From assembly GCF_011075055.1 (NCBI RefSeq), contig NW_025401104.1, forward strand, positions 62,001-126,000: DNA of 64,000 nucleotides. The letters are read 5' to 3'. A program made the translations under genes and the position numbers. The notes beneath the pieces are model-generated. The model was not told where the DNA came from. It saw only the letters and a list, made by a program, of their open reading frames with translations, and ran no database searches. The stretch is from Mangifera indica (lineage: Eukaryota; Streptophyta; Magnoliopsida; Sapindales; Anacardiaceae). Each line of letters begins with the position of its first letter. Position 1 is the stretch's first letter. Of the stretch, positions 1 to 10,480 are shown piece after piece.

Positions 1-1090
1 TTTTAATGGTAAGTTGCATGAAGAGGTGTATGTTACTTAGCTCAAAGGATTCATGGTAGAATGCTAAAAAGAGAAAGTGTACAAATTGCTGAAAGCACTT
101 TATGGATTGAAGCATGCTTCACGAGCATGGTACAACAAGATAGATTAATATTTTTTGCAAAATGGGTTTGAAAGAAGTGAGAATGAGCCCACTCTTTATT
201 TGAAGAATCAAGGTGATAACCTTTTTATAGTTTGCTAGTATGTGGATGATGTAATCTATATGGGTTCATCACATTCTCTTATAGTTAAATTCAAGTATTG
301 TATGATAGGAAATTTTGAAATGTTAGATATGAGTTTGCTGCATTATTTTCTTGGCTTGAGGTAAAGCAAGCAAAAGACGGTGTTTATTTCACAAAGAAAA
401 TATGCAAGAGATCTTTTAAAAAATTTAACATGTTTAATTGCTAGATTGTGGCAACAACTATGAATGTAAATAAAAATTATAGCATTAAGATGGTATTGAA
501 ACAACTAATGCAAAAAGGTTCAAATATTTAGTTGGAGGTTTGATTTATTTAGCTTTTACTAGACCAAATATTTCATTCTCTGTCAGTATAATTTTAAGAT
601 TTATGAATAGTCCTATAAAGCATCATTATGGAGCTATTAAAAGGATTTGGTGTTATGTTGCTAGAAACTTGGATTATGGAATTCAGTACACACAAGTTCC
701 AAAATTTAAGTTGGTTAGCTATATTGATAGTGACTAAGCAAGGTCCTTGGATGATTGAAAGAGTATTTTAGGATGTGTTTTTAGTTTTGGGTCAAGAGCT
801 GTCACATGGATTTCAAAGAAACAAGCTACAACAACATTGTCTTCTTCTAAAGCATGACTAAGGAAACTTTTTATTGATCTTCATCAGAAGTAAGAAGAGG
901 CAACTGAAATTTTTTATGACAATAAAGCCATAATAGCAATGACAAAAAACCATGCATTCCCTCGAAGGACAAAGCATATTGACATTCATTTTCATTTCAT
1001 TTATGAATTGGTGGTAAAAGGTTTGATTATCTTAAAGTTCTATGACACAAATGAACAAATGGTAGATATATTCACGAAAGCTTAGGGGAA
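1..1090 (+). mobile_element. Ty1/copia remnant: reverse transcriptase C-terminal half and RNase H
   Basis: Translating in shifting frames gives copia RT then RNase H. An RT stretch like KLHEEVYVT and a YGLKHASRAWY-like stretch come first. The catalytic YVDD lies at about 239-250, followed by LSISR-type thumb sequence. RNase H matter follows from about 700 (YIDSD, then TWISKKQ and a TLSSSKA-like stretch), with KHIDIHFHF near 970-1000. Several in-frame stops (for example just before YVDD and in the RNase H) and frameshifts make it a pseudogene. The element enters from beyond the left edge, so gag, protease and integrase are not visible. Assignment to copia is firm from the domain order; the lineage is not assigned. 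Confidence 0.85.
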
Positions 1091-1380
1091 TTTTGAATCA
1101 AAGGGGAGTGTTAAAGGTTAATTCTACTTTAGATCAAACCTTGGTGTGTACAATTTTGAATCAAAGGGAAGTGTTGAAGGTTAATTCAAGAATTACTAGC
1201 TGAATGACTATATTGGACTTTGTCTTTGATATTGCTTCTACTATCATATCCTTGCTCTTTGATTTTCTAGTTTTTATTTAATACTATTAGTACCAATAAA
1301 AATTGGTGTTTGTTAAGATTTTCTAGCATTTTTAGTATTGATTGTAAGACTACTTATAGACACTTACATTTAAGGAATAA
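1091..1380 (+). repeat. Probable 3' LTR start of the copia remnant, with a duplicated junction
   Basis: Just after the RNase H remnant there is a purine-rich tract followed by a TGTT start, the usual polypurine tract/3' LTR junction of copia elements. A 34-bp segment at 1091-1124 recurs at 1154-1187 with two substitutions (offset 63 bp), so the junction itself is duplicated. The end of the LTR cannot be fixed because no second LTR is in view; the next recognisable sequence is an oppositely oriented copia fragment from about 1397. Confidence 0.5.
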
Positions 1381-1396
1381 AATGAATTTGGGTACT

Positions 1397-3070
1397 TCAA
1401 TTTTTATAAATTGACTCTATTACAATGAAAAAGTTATATAGCTTTGCTACTTTAATTCGCAATAGTGAAATGAAAGGCAACTTATGAGTTTTATTACAAT
1501 GATAGGAATTATGGGAAAACTTACATAAATCACAAGGCAATATAAGTAACCTTTTATTTGAAATAAAATGACTTAGAATTATGGATGAAGGATGACCAAG
1601 ACAATGATGACATTGATCAACACACACATTGATAGAGGAAAAAGTTATAACTAGTGTTTGATTTGCCGATGGATATGACCACTTGTAAACATAATTTTTA
1701 GGTGCCCCTTGCAAGAGTATTGCCATTGTGCAAAAATCTTTCACAAAAAAAGAAGTGAGAATTTGACTAAAACATTATTAGTTGAACATAACTGAAAAAT
1801 AGAAATAAGATTACGTTTCACGGAAGGAACACAAAAAATATTATCCAAATGAAAGAGTTTTGACTTTAAGGAAAGTGTTGCAAAACCAATGTGATTGATT
1901 GAGAGGTTTATACCATCACTGATCATGACATTATCATTGTCAAGATAGTTAGTATGGAGAAAAAGATTCTGAAGGTCAATGGTGATGTGATGAGAGGCAC
2001 CAAAGTGAAGAAGCCATTTTGTTAAGGAAGAAGTAGCAAGATTGGCTCGAGGAGGCTAGTTATTGCATTGTGAAGCCTGATTACAAGGAATATATTTGCA
2101 GGTTGAGCAATTTTTGGCAGAGTGTCCTTGAGTTCCACGAAGTTGACATTTTCCAAGGTAGGGTCTTGAATTGTTGTTTTGGTGGTTTAGCGGATTTTCA
2201 AAAGATAAGTTGTTTGCAGCTTTAAAGGATAGGCAAATTTCGCTACAATGAGGAGATTGATGTTGGCAGTGTTGATATGAATTTTCGGATTGAGATTTTT
2301 GGATAAGGTTAGCAAAGACCGACATGTTGATAGAGCTTTTATTCTTTTGCGCTTCAATCTTGATGTGTGTTTCATGGTTGATAAGCTTTTCATGAAACTC
2401 ATCAAAAGTGACTGGAATTTCTCAAATAGGCATGACAGAGCACAGGTCCTTGTAATCATCAACAAGACTAGCAAGGATTTTTAGTAAAAAATCCTTATTG
2501 TCTATTAGTGTGTTTATCGTTGCAAGCCCATTATTATAGATCTTGATTTGTTGCATATATATGGTAACTGATCTAATGCCTTTTTTAAGATGAAAAAGTT
2601 CTTCTTTGAATTGATTAAGTATCCCATGAGATGGTTTGACATAGGTATTAGGGAGAGATGTCCAAGCATCATGTTATATCGTTGCTAATGTGATGAACAA
2701 AATAACATTAGGAGAGATAAAATCAATAATAGCACTCAAAATTAACTGATCTGATCTTGTTAAGCCCAAAAAGAGTAACTAACTATATCTGTGGGTGGTG
2801 AACATAGTTGTGAATCATTAATAAATACCATTAAATCATAACCTGCGAAAATAATGTGAAACTAAATTCACCAAAAGGTGTAGTTGGATAATACAAGTTT
2901 AATGATAATTTTAGTAAAAACATTGATAAAGTAAAGAGATGAGGCGTTTTAAAGAGTAATAATAATTGATAGAGAAGTAGAGGATGTTGAAGAGGTATTG
3001 GTTGTTAATAATGTATCAGCCATTCAAGAATTATTAAATACTTTTTTGATTAGTGGGCTCTAATATCATA
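1397..3070 (-). mobile_element. Ty1/copia remnant: gag, zinc knuckle, protease and GAG-pre-integrase
   Basis: On the minus strand the start codon of gag is near 3023, after a primer-binding-like site at 3057-3068. Gag of the UBN2 type follows (a QDQLILSAI-like stretch near 2750, PVTFDEFHEKL near 2400). A zinc knuckle near 2110-2150 reads CQLRGTQGHSAKNC, so its second cysteine is arginine. The aspartic protease (a WLLDSGASHHI-like stretch near 2010) leads into the GAG-pre-integrase with CHHCLGHPS near 1600. It stops at about 1397, where it meets the opposite-strand remnant tail to tail. Stops and frameshifts show it is dead. Confidence 0.85.
3057..3068 (-). other. Primer-binding-site remnant of the minus-strand copia fragment
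   Basis: The minus strand reads TGATATTAGAGC, two changes from TGGTATCAGAGC, the sequence complementary to the 3' end of initiator Met-tRNA that most plant copia elements use. It lies 34 bp before the gag start. By position, sequence from about 3069 rightward, apart from the inserted element at 3175-3967, should be remains of the 5' LTR. Confidence 0.55.
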
Positions 3071-3174
3071 AAAAATTTGTGAATTGAAATAATATTATTA
3101 ATAAAATATTATATAATATATAATATTACAATATAATTTAAAATAAAATTCTAATTCTATCAAGTAGGAAAAAC

Positions 3175-3967
3175 CAAGGTTTTCAAAACCAGACCGGGAT
3201 AAAAACCATTTTAAGTACTGGTTTCGGTAGGACCGGTTGAACTGTTTGAACCGTTTGAACCGGTCGAATTACAATTTGGTCATAAAATTTACATGTGTAT
3301 GTTGTTGCTGCATGTTTGAAAACGTTTGTAAACTCTTTGGTGGATCAGTTGCTGCATGTTACAAATTCATAACATACAACATTATTTAAAACTTTTAATT
3401 TGAAACTTTCAAACGTTTTCACACCCTTAAGCAATTGATCCACCAAAGAGTTTACAAGGCCTTACAAAACACCAGCTTTTCGTCGTTGCCCAAGAAGTCG
3501 TCGGTCACAACAGCAACGAAAATCGCCGTCGTCAGCCAACGTCTAAGCCTGGGAAGTCACCGTGAAACTTGTAAATATAGCCGTGAAACTGCTACCTTGT
3601 AAGCCTGCAAACCGACACCCCTCGGCGGCAGCGTCGTCGTCGGCAACCGTATTTAAATTGTCATTGGCAAGGAACAGAAAATTCGTCGGAAGAAGTCGTC
3701 GGCTGCAGCAACTGAGGACTGCGTCTGCATGCACTGCAAGGAAGAGGCGTAAAACAAAAAACAGTGTTTTATGCAAAAAAAATTTTATATGCAGCCTTGA
3801 ACCAGTTTCTGCATGGACCGCGGTTTAGGAGAGAATCGGAGGTTCAACCGCGGTCCAATCTGATTTTTATTCCAAAACGGTTTTACCTTCAACCGAACCC
3901 GTCTACAGTACCAGTTCACGGACCAACCGGTTAGACTGGCCGGTCCGGTCCGGTTTTTAAAACCTTG
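3175..3967. mobile_element. hAT-like non-autonomous DNA transposon, copy 1, with 8-bp target duplication
   Basis: The ends are inverted repeats: the left end reads CAAGGTTTTCAAAACCAGAC and the right end, reverse-complemented, CAAGGTTTTAAAAACCGGAC, two differences over 20 bases. The 793-bp element is flanked by perfect 8-bp direct repeats GGAAAAAC (3167-3174 and 3968-3975). An 8-bp duplication with CA...TG ends is typical of the hAT superfamily. The interior is rich in GAACCGG-type subrepeats near both ends and has a GC-rich core (about 3480-3760) unlike its AT-rich surroundings. No transposase is recognisable. It probably sits in the decayed 5' LTR of the neighbouring copia element. A second family member is at 25822-26863. 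Confidence 0.8.
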
Positions 3968-3975
3968 GGAAAAAC

Positions 3976-4870
3976 AATATATAATAAATCATATCAAATT
4001 AGGTTCATATCAAGTTAGAATTAGATCAATTTAAAATCAAATCATAATTACATCGAATCAAAATTACATGAAATTATAGCAAATCAGAATTATGATAAGA
4101 CTAAATAAAAAAGTGTTGACTGTAATATTCATATAATTATTATGATCTTTTCTTATTAATCAAACCTAGAAAAATACATTAGTTTTAGAGAAAGAGTTGA
4201 AAAGAACAGCACAGACAGATGGTGAGATAATTTGTTGGATTTTTAATTATATTCGAGAAGCATCCACCACTTAAACCAAAACCAATACGTTGCGTTTTGT
4301 TCTTATCAACAAAAGGCACCATATTTCAAACAACCTTACGCATTTCTCACACCAACAGGAGGTTTTTTGTTATTTTGACAAACAACCACTTAATTATGCT
4401 CATTAAATTCAAATAATTGTATTTCCGATTATATTAATTTTTAGTATTGTTTTTGTTATATTCCTTAGACTTCTTAAACAAAATGGTATACTGGTTTTCT
4501 TCTTTCTTTTTTTAAAATAATAATAAAAAGATGACATATGTAGGTAAAATAACGCTAAAAAAAATTATTCTTGCTCTCATTCTCCGTCTTAGTCACATAA
4601 AAATAAATTTAATGAAAGGATTTTATAATTTTAAACTATTTTATATTTTGGATTTCATCATAAGAATGACAATGAAGAAGTGAGAAAGAAATTCTTTACC
4701 TCTCTCTATGTCAAAGGAAAAAGAAATGGTAAAGAATCGTAGTCAAAACAACATTAGCACTTTAATTAACCATTTCTATCTATCCGGCAAACAAAAAACA
4801 TTAAAGGAAGAGCAGAAACATTCAAAAAAAAAATCCCTCTCATTTCGTTTCTTTAAGAAATACTTAATCC
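3976..4870. other. AT-rich intergenic DNA upstream of the NLR gene
   Basis: The first part (to about 4130) resembles the sequence left of the hAT-like element and may be residual LTR. The rest is AT-rich with no coding sequence I recognise. It must contain the promoter and 5' UTR of the NLR gene, but no single TATA box or transcription start can be chosen. A/T-rich tracts near 4500-4560 and a CT-rich patch at 4695-4710 are the only conspicuous features. Confidence 0.5.
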
Positions 4871-7759
4871 ATGGATGCTGGAATTATTGCTTCGAGTTTG
4901 ATTCAGAAACTGCAGGATGAATCAAAATTAAAAAAACATATCAACATTCTCAAGTCGTTCAAACAATGCTTACGACATGCAGATAATCAAAGCTTCCTGG
5001 TTAATTCAGTGAGTGAGCAGAAAATCGCCCGGCTTCTGCAGGCAGTTTACTCGGTGGATGATGCCATGGACACCTTGCTTGTGAGAAGGGAACTGCAGAG
5101 GAAAAGCAGTGAGTTGAAAAACGAAAGAAAAGAATTGCAGAAAAAAAAAGAAGAGTTTCAGAGGAAAAATAAGGGAAAAAAGCAATTCAAGGAAGAAGAA
5201 AAGAGAGAAAAAGAACTGAGAGCGAGCGAAATTTCACTGAGAGAGAGAGAGAAAAATTTTAAGGAGTTCAGGCAGCCTTTCGGGAGCTTCTTGCCTTTCT
5301 ATGACCAAACGGTTTTTACCAACGAGATGAAGAAATTGCAGGATGAAATCACTGCTTTCAGAATAGATAGACAAGATTATTCTCCCGTCAATAATGACCC
5401 GAAGGATAGCTTCAAAAATGAAAATTTTCCTGAGTCCTGTTTAGAAGAGGAAAAAGTCATTGTTTTTGAACAGGAAACGGAGTTGTTAGATCGAGTAATT
5501 CCTAGAACTTGTCGTAAGCACTCGGTACCTAATTTCTCTAAGAAGGTCTCTAGAACAGATGATCGAGATAAATCAATTCATCAAGTCATAGTTGTGGTTG
5601 GAGAGGGAGGCATTGGCGTAACAACTTTGGCAAGAAGTATATACAATAACGTCGACGTCAGGCTTTATTTCACCCACCGTGCCTGGATTCAGGTTTCTAG
5701 TTTGTTCAAAACTAGAGATTTCTTGATTAGCCTACTGAAACAAGTTAACCCAGCCGAGTTGGTGGTGGAAGCAACACTTTCTGAAGTGGAACTCAAGTCA
5801 AGGCTCACCAAACTCTTAAATGATAAAAATAAGAAGTATCTTATTGTCATTGAAGATTTAGAGACACCTCCAGTTTGGTTAGCTCTCCGAGATGTCCTTC
5901 GTTCCTCCAATTCTCCTGAAAACAAAATAATTGTAATTACGCGAAAGAGATGGGGCGTACTAAGGGAGGATGCTCATTCGGTTCTACGAGTCCGGAGATT
6001 AAGCAATGAGGAGTCCTGGAAATTGTTTGTAAAAAAGGCACGAATCTCAAAAGAAGAGTTGATAAAAAGCAGGGAGAAAATCCTGGAACTATGTGGTGGT
6101 TTACCCTCACAAATAGTCTTGCTTGGAGGCTTATTATCTGTGAAATATAGAAACCACCAGAATTGGTCAAAAGTGATCGATTGTGCAGATAATACTGGTG
6201 GTAATATTATGGCCTTGAGCTATCAAGATCTACCTTCAGAGGTGAAGCCATGTTTTCTTTATATGATGCTATTCCCCAAAGGATTTGAGATCCCTGTGAG
6301 GAGGTTGATTCATTTATGGTGTGCTGAGGGATTTGTGACATCCTCGGATCCTGAAGATCTTGGAGAAATGTACCTCAAAGAACTAGCCTGTCGAAACATG
6401 ATTCAAGTGAGATGGAAGTTAGATGGAAGCCCGAAAACATGTCGAATGGCGAATTCTTTGTATGATTTTTTTTGTCAAAAAGCAGCGAATGTAAGATTCC
6501 TAAATCACCAGTTTTCTGATAAGTGTTCTATCACCACCCCAGAAAAATCCCGATTGGCTTTTCGACGATTCGCAACCCACTTTGGCGCCGGGACCTTCAC
6601 ATCGAAATCATTTCATCATGTTGAGCACCTACGCTCTTTTGTTGCTTTTGATACGCGTATGCGAGGCACAGCCACGATAGAAACAAGTATGTTCAAAAAA
6701 ATTATAGCTAAAGGAGGCTTGAGAATGGTGAAGGTTCTTGATCTTGAGGGAGTATACAAGCCTAGGAATATACATAATGTTTTAACTAAACTGTTACATT
6801 TGAGATACCTAGGCTTGAGAGCAACTTTTATTGAACAACTTCCACATTCCCTGGGAGAGCTGCCGTTTCTGGAGACTTTGGATGTGAAGCACACTCGCGT
6901 AACCGATATTTGTAGTAGTATATGGAGTGCAAAGGCTTTGCAACATCTGTATTTGAACTGGATTAACGACGATGATGATGCGGTGGTTAAATATCTTCCT
7001 CCAACATCAGTAATAAGCCTGCGTACGTTATGGGGATTATGCTTGAGAAAAGATTTCTTTGTGGAAAATTTTCTCCGGAAATTGGAGAGGCTGAGGCTCA
7101 GAAACTTGGGACTACTGGTATGGGATCCAAGTTCCCAAAAAAGTATAACCGGCTGGGTTGGTTCACTTAGTCAACTTCAATCTTTGAAGTTGAAATACGT
7201 TGGAGATGATCAACATACTACACCAAGCCTGAATTTTCAGAGTAAACACTTCGAAGGACATAAAATGCTGCAGGATCTTTATTTGCGGGGTCAACTACAG
7301 CTTTCAGATCAATCTAAACTTGAGGTTTCTTTTTTCCCTCCAAATCTCAAGACCTTAACGTTGTCTTTCTCAAGACTAAGTCAGAATCCAATGCCGGTGC
7401 TGGGGGACTTGCCTAATCTCAAAATACTTAGGCTTTTTGCTGACTCTTATGTGGGGGAGGATAATTTGGTTTGTGTGACACCGAACCCTGACAAGAAGTT
7501 CCCCCACCTTAGGGTCTTAAAACTTTGGAAGTTAAACATGGGGTTTTTGACCTTCGAGAAAAACTCCATGCCTTGCCTTAGAGAACTAGAAATTAGAAGC
7601 TGCAATCGTAATTTATTCATTTCTGGGTTGGAGAATTTGACCGCTTTGAAAGAGATCGGATTTACAAACATGCCGTCACGTTTTTCTTACTTTGTGCATA
7701 ACAAAGGTCTGCCAGTCCAAATTAAGAAATGCAGGTCCCTCACATATGATAGTGAGTGA
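4871..7759 (+). CDS. CC-NB-LRR (NLR) disease-resistance-like protein with degenerate P-loop and MHD motifs, 962 aa
   Basis: NLRs are intracellular receptors that sense pathogen effectors and act by ATP/ADP-controlled oligomerisation. Domain order: Rx-N-like coiled coil (about 1-165; VYSVDDAMDTLL at 59-70 takes the place of the EDVID region), NB-ARC (about 230-540), leucine-rich repeats (about 580-950). NB-ARC landmarks: P-loop GEGGIGVTTLA from 244, RNBS-A around FTHRAWIQVS (267-276), kinase-2 YLIVIEDLE (323-331), RNBS-B KIIVITRK (352-359), GLPS (410-413), RNBS-D CFLYMMLFPKGF (461-472), and MAN (526-528) where MHD is usual. The P-loop lysine is valine 250, so classical nucleotide binding is doubtful. 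Residues 71-135 are an unusually Lys/Glu-rich, probably helical stretch. The start is the first ATG of a single open exon, with G at +4. It has normal family length and no internal stops. It may be a non-canonical, nucleotide-independent receptor, or a recently inactivated gene. Confidence 0.93.
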   Translation: MDAGIIASSLIQKLQDESKLKKHINILKSFKQCLRHADNQSFLVNSVSEQKIARLLQAVYSVDDAMDTLLVRRELQRKSSELKNERKELQKKKEEFQRKNKGKKQFKEEEKREKELRASEISLREREKNFKEFRQPFGSFLPFYDQTVFTNEMKKLQDEITAFRIDRQDYSPVNNDPKDSFKNENFPESCLEEEKVIVFEQETELLDRVIPRTCRKHSVPNFSKKVSRTDDRDKSIHQVIVVVGEGGIGVTTLARSIYNNVDVRLYFTHRAWIQVSSLFKTRDFLISLLKQVNPAELVVEATLSEVELKSRLTKLLNDKNKKYLIVIEDLETPPVWLALRDVLRSSNSPENKIIVITRKRWGVLREDAHSVLRVRRLSNEESWKLFVKKARISKEELIKSREKILELCGGLPSQIVLLGGLLSVKYRNHQNWSKVIDCADNTGGNIMALSYQDLPSEVKPCFLYMMLFPKGFEIPVRRLIHLWCAEGFVTSSDPEDLGEMYLKELACRNMIQVRWKLDGSPKTCRMANSLYDFFCQKAANVRFLNHQFSDKCSITTPEKSRLAFRRFATHFGAGTFTSKSFHHVEHLRSFVAFDTRMRGTATIETSMFKKIIAKGGLRMVKVLDLEGVYKPRNIHNVLTKLLHLRYLGLRATFIEQLPHSLGELPFLETLDVKHTRVTDICSSIWSAKALQHLYLNWINDDDDAVVKYLPPTSVISLRTLWGLCLRKDFFVENFLRKLERLRLRNLGLLVWDPSSQKSITGWVGSLSQLQSLKLKYVGDDQHTTPSLNFQSKHFEGHKMLQDLYLRGQLQLSDQSKLEVSFFPPNLKTLTLSFSRLSQNPMPVLGDLPNLKILRLFADSYVGEDNLVCVTPNPDKKFPHLRVLKLWKLNMGFLTFEKNSMPCLRELEIRSCNRNLFISGLENLTALKEIGFTNMPSRFSYFVHNKGLPVQIKKCRSLTYDSE

Positions 7760-7775
7760 GTCTCCTCTTCTTTTA

Positions 7776-7778
<3 letters not shown>

Positions 7779-7818
<40 letters not shown>
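7779..7818. repeat. (AT)20 microsatellite
   Basis: An uninterrupted 40-bp AT dinucleotide run starts 20 bp after the stop codon of the NLR gene, so it would lie in the 3' UTR or immediately downstream. Confidence 0.97.
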
Positions 7819-7821
<3 letters not shown>

Positions 7822-9626
7822 AAATTATGTACAGACATATTTAAGTATACAATAGTATACAATATAATACATAAATGATATATCATTATGTAATTGAGTG
7901 ATTTTAAATCAAAGATAAAATAATATTTAATTATATAGTGATATATCTTCTATATAATTAAATACATACTCAAAACTATACACATATAGAATTGCTCATG
8001 TAGTTGGAATAAACTTTGATTTATAAATTGTATCATGTCATTGGATTGTTTTGTATGTGTTGATTTATTGATGATTTTCATATTTAAAAGAAACAATAAA
8101 ATAAATAGTTTACGTGATTTTATTCAATTTCTTACCCTAATTTGATATGGTGATGCTTCCCATGAGAATAACTTTCATTGGCATGGGCTCTGCTTCCGTC
8201 AGATATTTCTCTCTTTTAACTACATTTTGTGCTCTGATGATGTCTGATATTTATAATTTTATAAAAGAAATATGAGCAAAGTAATCCATGAAGGCTTTTA
8301 AAGCAAAGTTTGAATTTGAACTTAAGACAAATTCTGTTAATTTAAGCTTAATCGACTAATAAAATTACTTTAAAGCCCTTAATTTTAAAAAATTATATTA
8401 AAAACTTAAAACTTATATATTAATTATCCTTTATTTTCAAAGTTAAAAAATAAAATTTAAAAAATGTGAATAAAAGATTTATAATTTTAAAGGTTATTAA
8501 TCTATTACTCAAGTCAAGTCATGAGCTGACAAATTTATTGAGTTAACTAACACTAAATTTAAGAGTCAAACTCAACCTATATGAGTTCAAGTTTAAATCC
8601 ACGATAATCAAATTGAACCTGTTTATATATACATAAAAAATTCATTTTTTTACTGTATATGTATGTATAAAAGAAGAAACAAGACTATACTCAAAACGAA
8701 AAATCTCAAGGAACAACGTACACCCATCTTTGCTGAAAAGGTAAGGAAAATAAAACTCTATACCAAAAAAACCACAACCAAAGACAAACAATTATGTATT
8801 GAACATCTGAATTACTTCATCTACTAACAATTCTTTTATTCTTCTACTCCTACCTCAATGTGCTACTTTGACAATCAGTCTTACTTGATGATTCAAGTGT
8901 CCTCGCATATTTCCTGCTTTAAACAATCACCCAGAGTAACTACAACACCGGGGAAAAAAAAGTTACAAAAATTTCCCAATAACTACAACAACAACACGAC
9001 AGTATGCAGCCAACTACTCCAACAAACACCACAACATTACACAGCCAGCTAAACCAATAAGAGTTAACCTAACCAAAAAAATTAAAAAAAAAACTCACGG
9101 TGCAAATAACAACACAACAAAGAAACCCAACAGCTAGTTATCCTTACCAACCCCAAGTAGAATATTCTGCAACAACTATTCCTTATCAATCAGCCATAAC
9201 TTCCAAAGACTGATCACCAAAGTTATTTAAAATAGATAATAACTATCATTCAAATAGTCCTTAACGACAACAATAAGTAGAATCATGCTACACGAAGTGG
9301 TGCACAAGATACATTAGTGATCTCAATTCTAAGAATCATATAAATCACCGTTGGTTATAGAATTACTCTAAGTCATTGGTTATTATCTATGTAAAATCCT
9401 CTATGAGTTAGTTCGATGAACTTGTAGACAACATCTATGTGTTACATCAGACTATCAACAAACAACTTGACATATGAGATTTGTCATTATTTCATAGTAG
9501 AGTCATGCAACAAAATAATAGTCTTATCGTAATATGTGTCCTTGATCAAAATAATATGAAGGCCACAAATATTTTTAGTTAGATCACCTAATGTGTTATG
9601 GGGCCCTCATGATGAAAACATGTTTA
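7819..9626. other. AT-rich intergenic DNA with a possible short MITE
   Basis: No coding sequence is recognisable. The stretch at about 7825-8000 shares blocks such as AGATAAAATAATATTTAAT and GTATAC-rich ends with about 19815-20025, suggesting a short palindromic MITE. From about 8690 to 9260 the sequence is A/C-rich with many CAACAACA-like runs and no long frame that looks coding. The last part runs up to the left LTR of the minus-strand copia element. Confidence 0.4.
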
Positions 9627-10480
9627 TGTTGGAAAGAAAGCAATTAAACTAACAAGACCAAAATCAAACTCTCCCCTTCTTGATTGAACTATGTGGTAGC
9701 AAACAATCAACTAAAATACAATTTTATCACACCAAACAATAAAAAGTAAGTATAACAGAAAAAAAAAAAACACCATAATTTAATATAGAAACCTCTTTGA
9801 TATGTAAAGTAAAACTACAAGGTATCACCTAAAATAAACTGATCCACTATATCCAAAATAATGGTACACAGTTTTTAGCCTACGAATGAGTACACAACCC
9901 TCCAAAGTAACAAAACAAAAAAATAACACAACTACGGAAATTAGAGAATGTCACAGCAAAACTCGTAAGCCTATATCTCATGTTATAGACTTCAAAAAAG
10001 AATCTCCACTGTCTTAAATATAGCACCAGCCATGCTTAAAAAACTATCAAATTTTGAGAGCAATCCAACAGTAGACAAAGGAGAAAGTGACATTTTTTTA
10101 AGAATTGTCTAAATTAAACGACAACATATAACCAGTTAAGTTCCAACATAGATAATAACTTATAGGAGAAACGAAACGCACTTTCCACCATCTAGAATAA
10201 AGAACAATAAGTCTTCTACCAGCAATCCAAAAATCAAAATGATACCTTGTTGTTGGAAATGGAAAGAAAACAAAAATCTCTCACGAATGCATACTGAAAA
10301 ACCAAGACAACATTTTTTCTCCTCTTCTCTCTTTTGTATTTCAATTTTTATGTGTTATTTATATGTTGTTTTGCTATAATGAATCATATTTTTCCCTAAT
10401 TCATGAATATAGTGGGATGGTCTTTTTACATAAAATAAATTTGGATTTCTCCATATAAGAAAGGGCCCAAAAGCCTAACA
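9627..10480 (-). repeat. 3' LTR of copia element A
   Basis: This matches 16168-17013 over its whole length, with scattered substitutions and small indels. Shared landmarks include ATCACACCAAACAATNAAAA and the terminal AAAAGCCTAA. The purine-rich GGAAGGAGAGAAT (minus strand) directly precedes the TGTTAGGC start at 10480 and is the polypurine tract. Confidence 0.85.

Noticed and set aside
3562..3828. 88-codon frame in the GC-rich core of hAT-like copy 1, and a 77-codon antisense frame
   Set aside because: Low stop frequency is explained by local GC richness; no transposase or other motif is present.
4708..4920. 70-codon open frame overlapping the NLR start in another frame
   Set aside because: Lys-rich composition from A-rich leader sequence, no family resemblance. 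It could act as an upstream frame if transcription starts before 4708, but nothing shows that it does.
8858..9052. 64-codon Gln/Asn/Thr-rich frame
   Set aside because: It follows from A/C-rich sequence; no domain, partner exon or homologous block was recognised.
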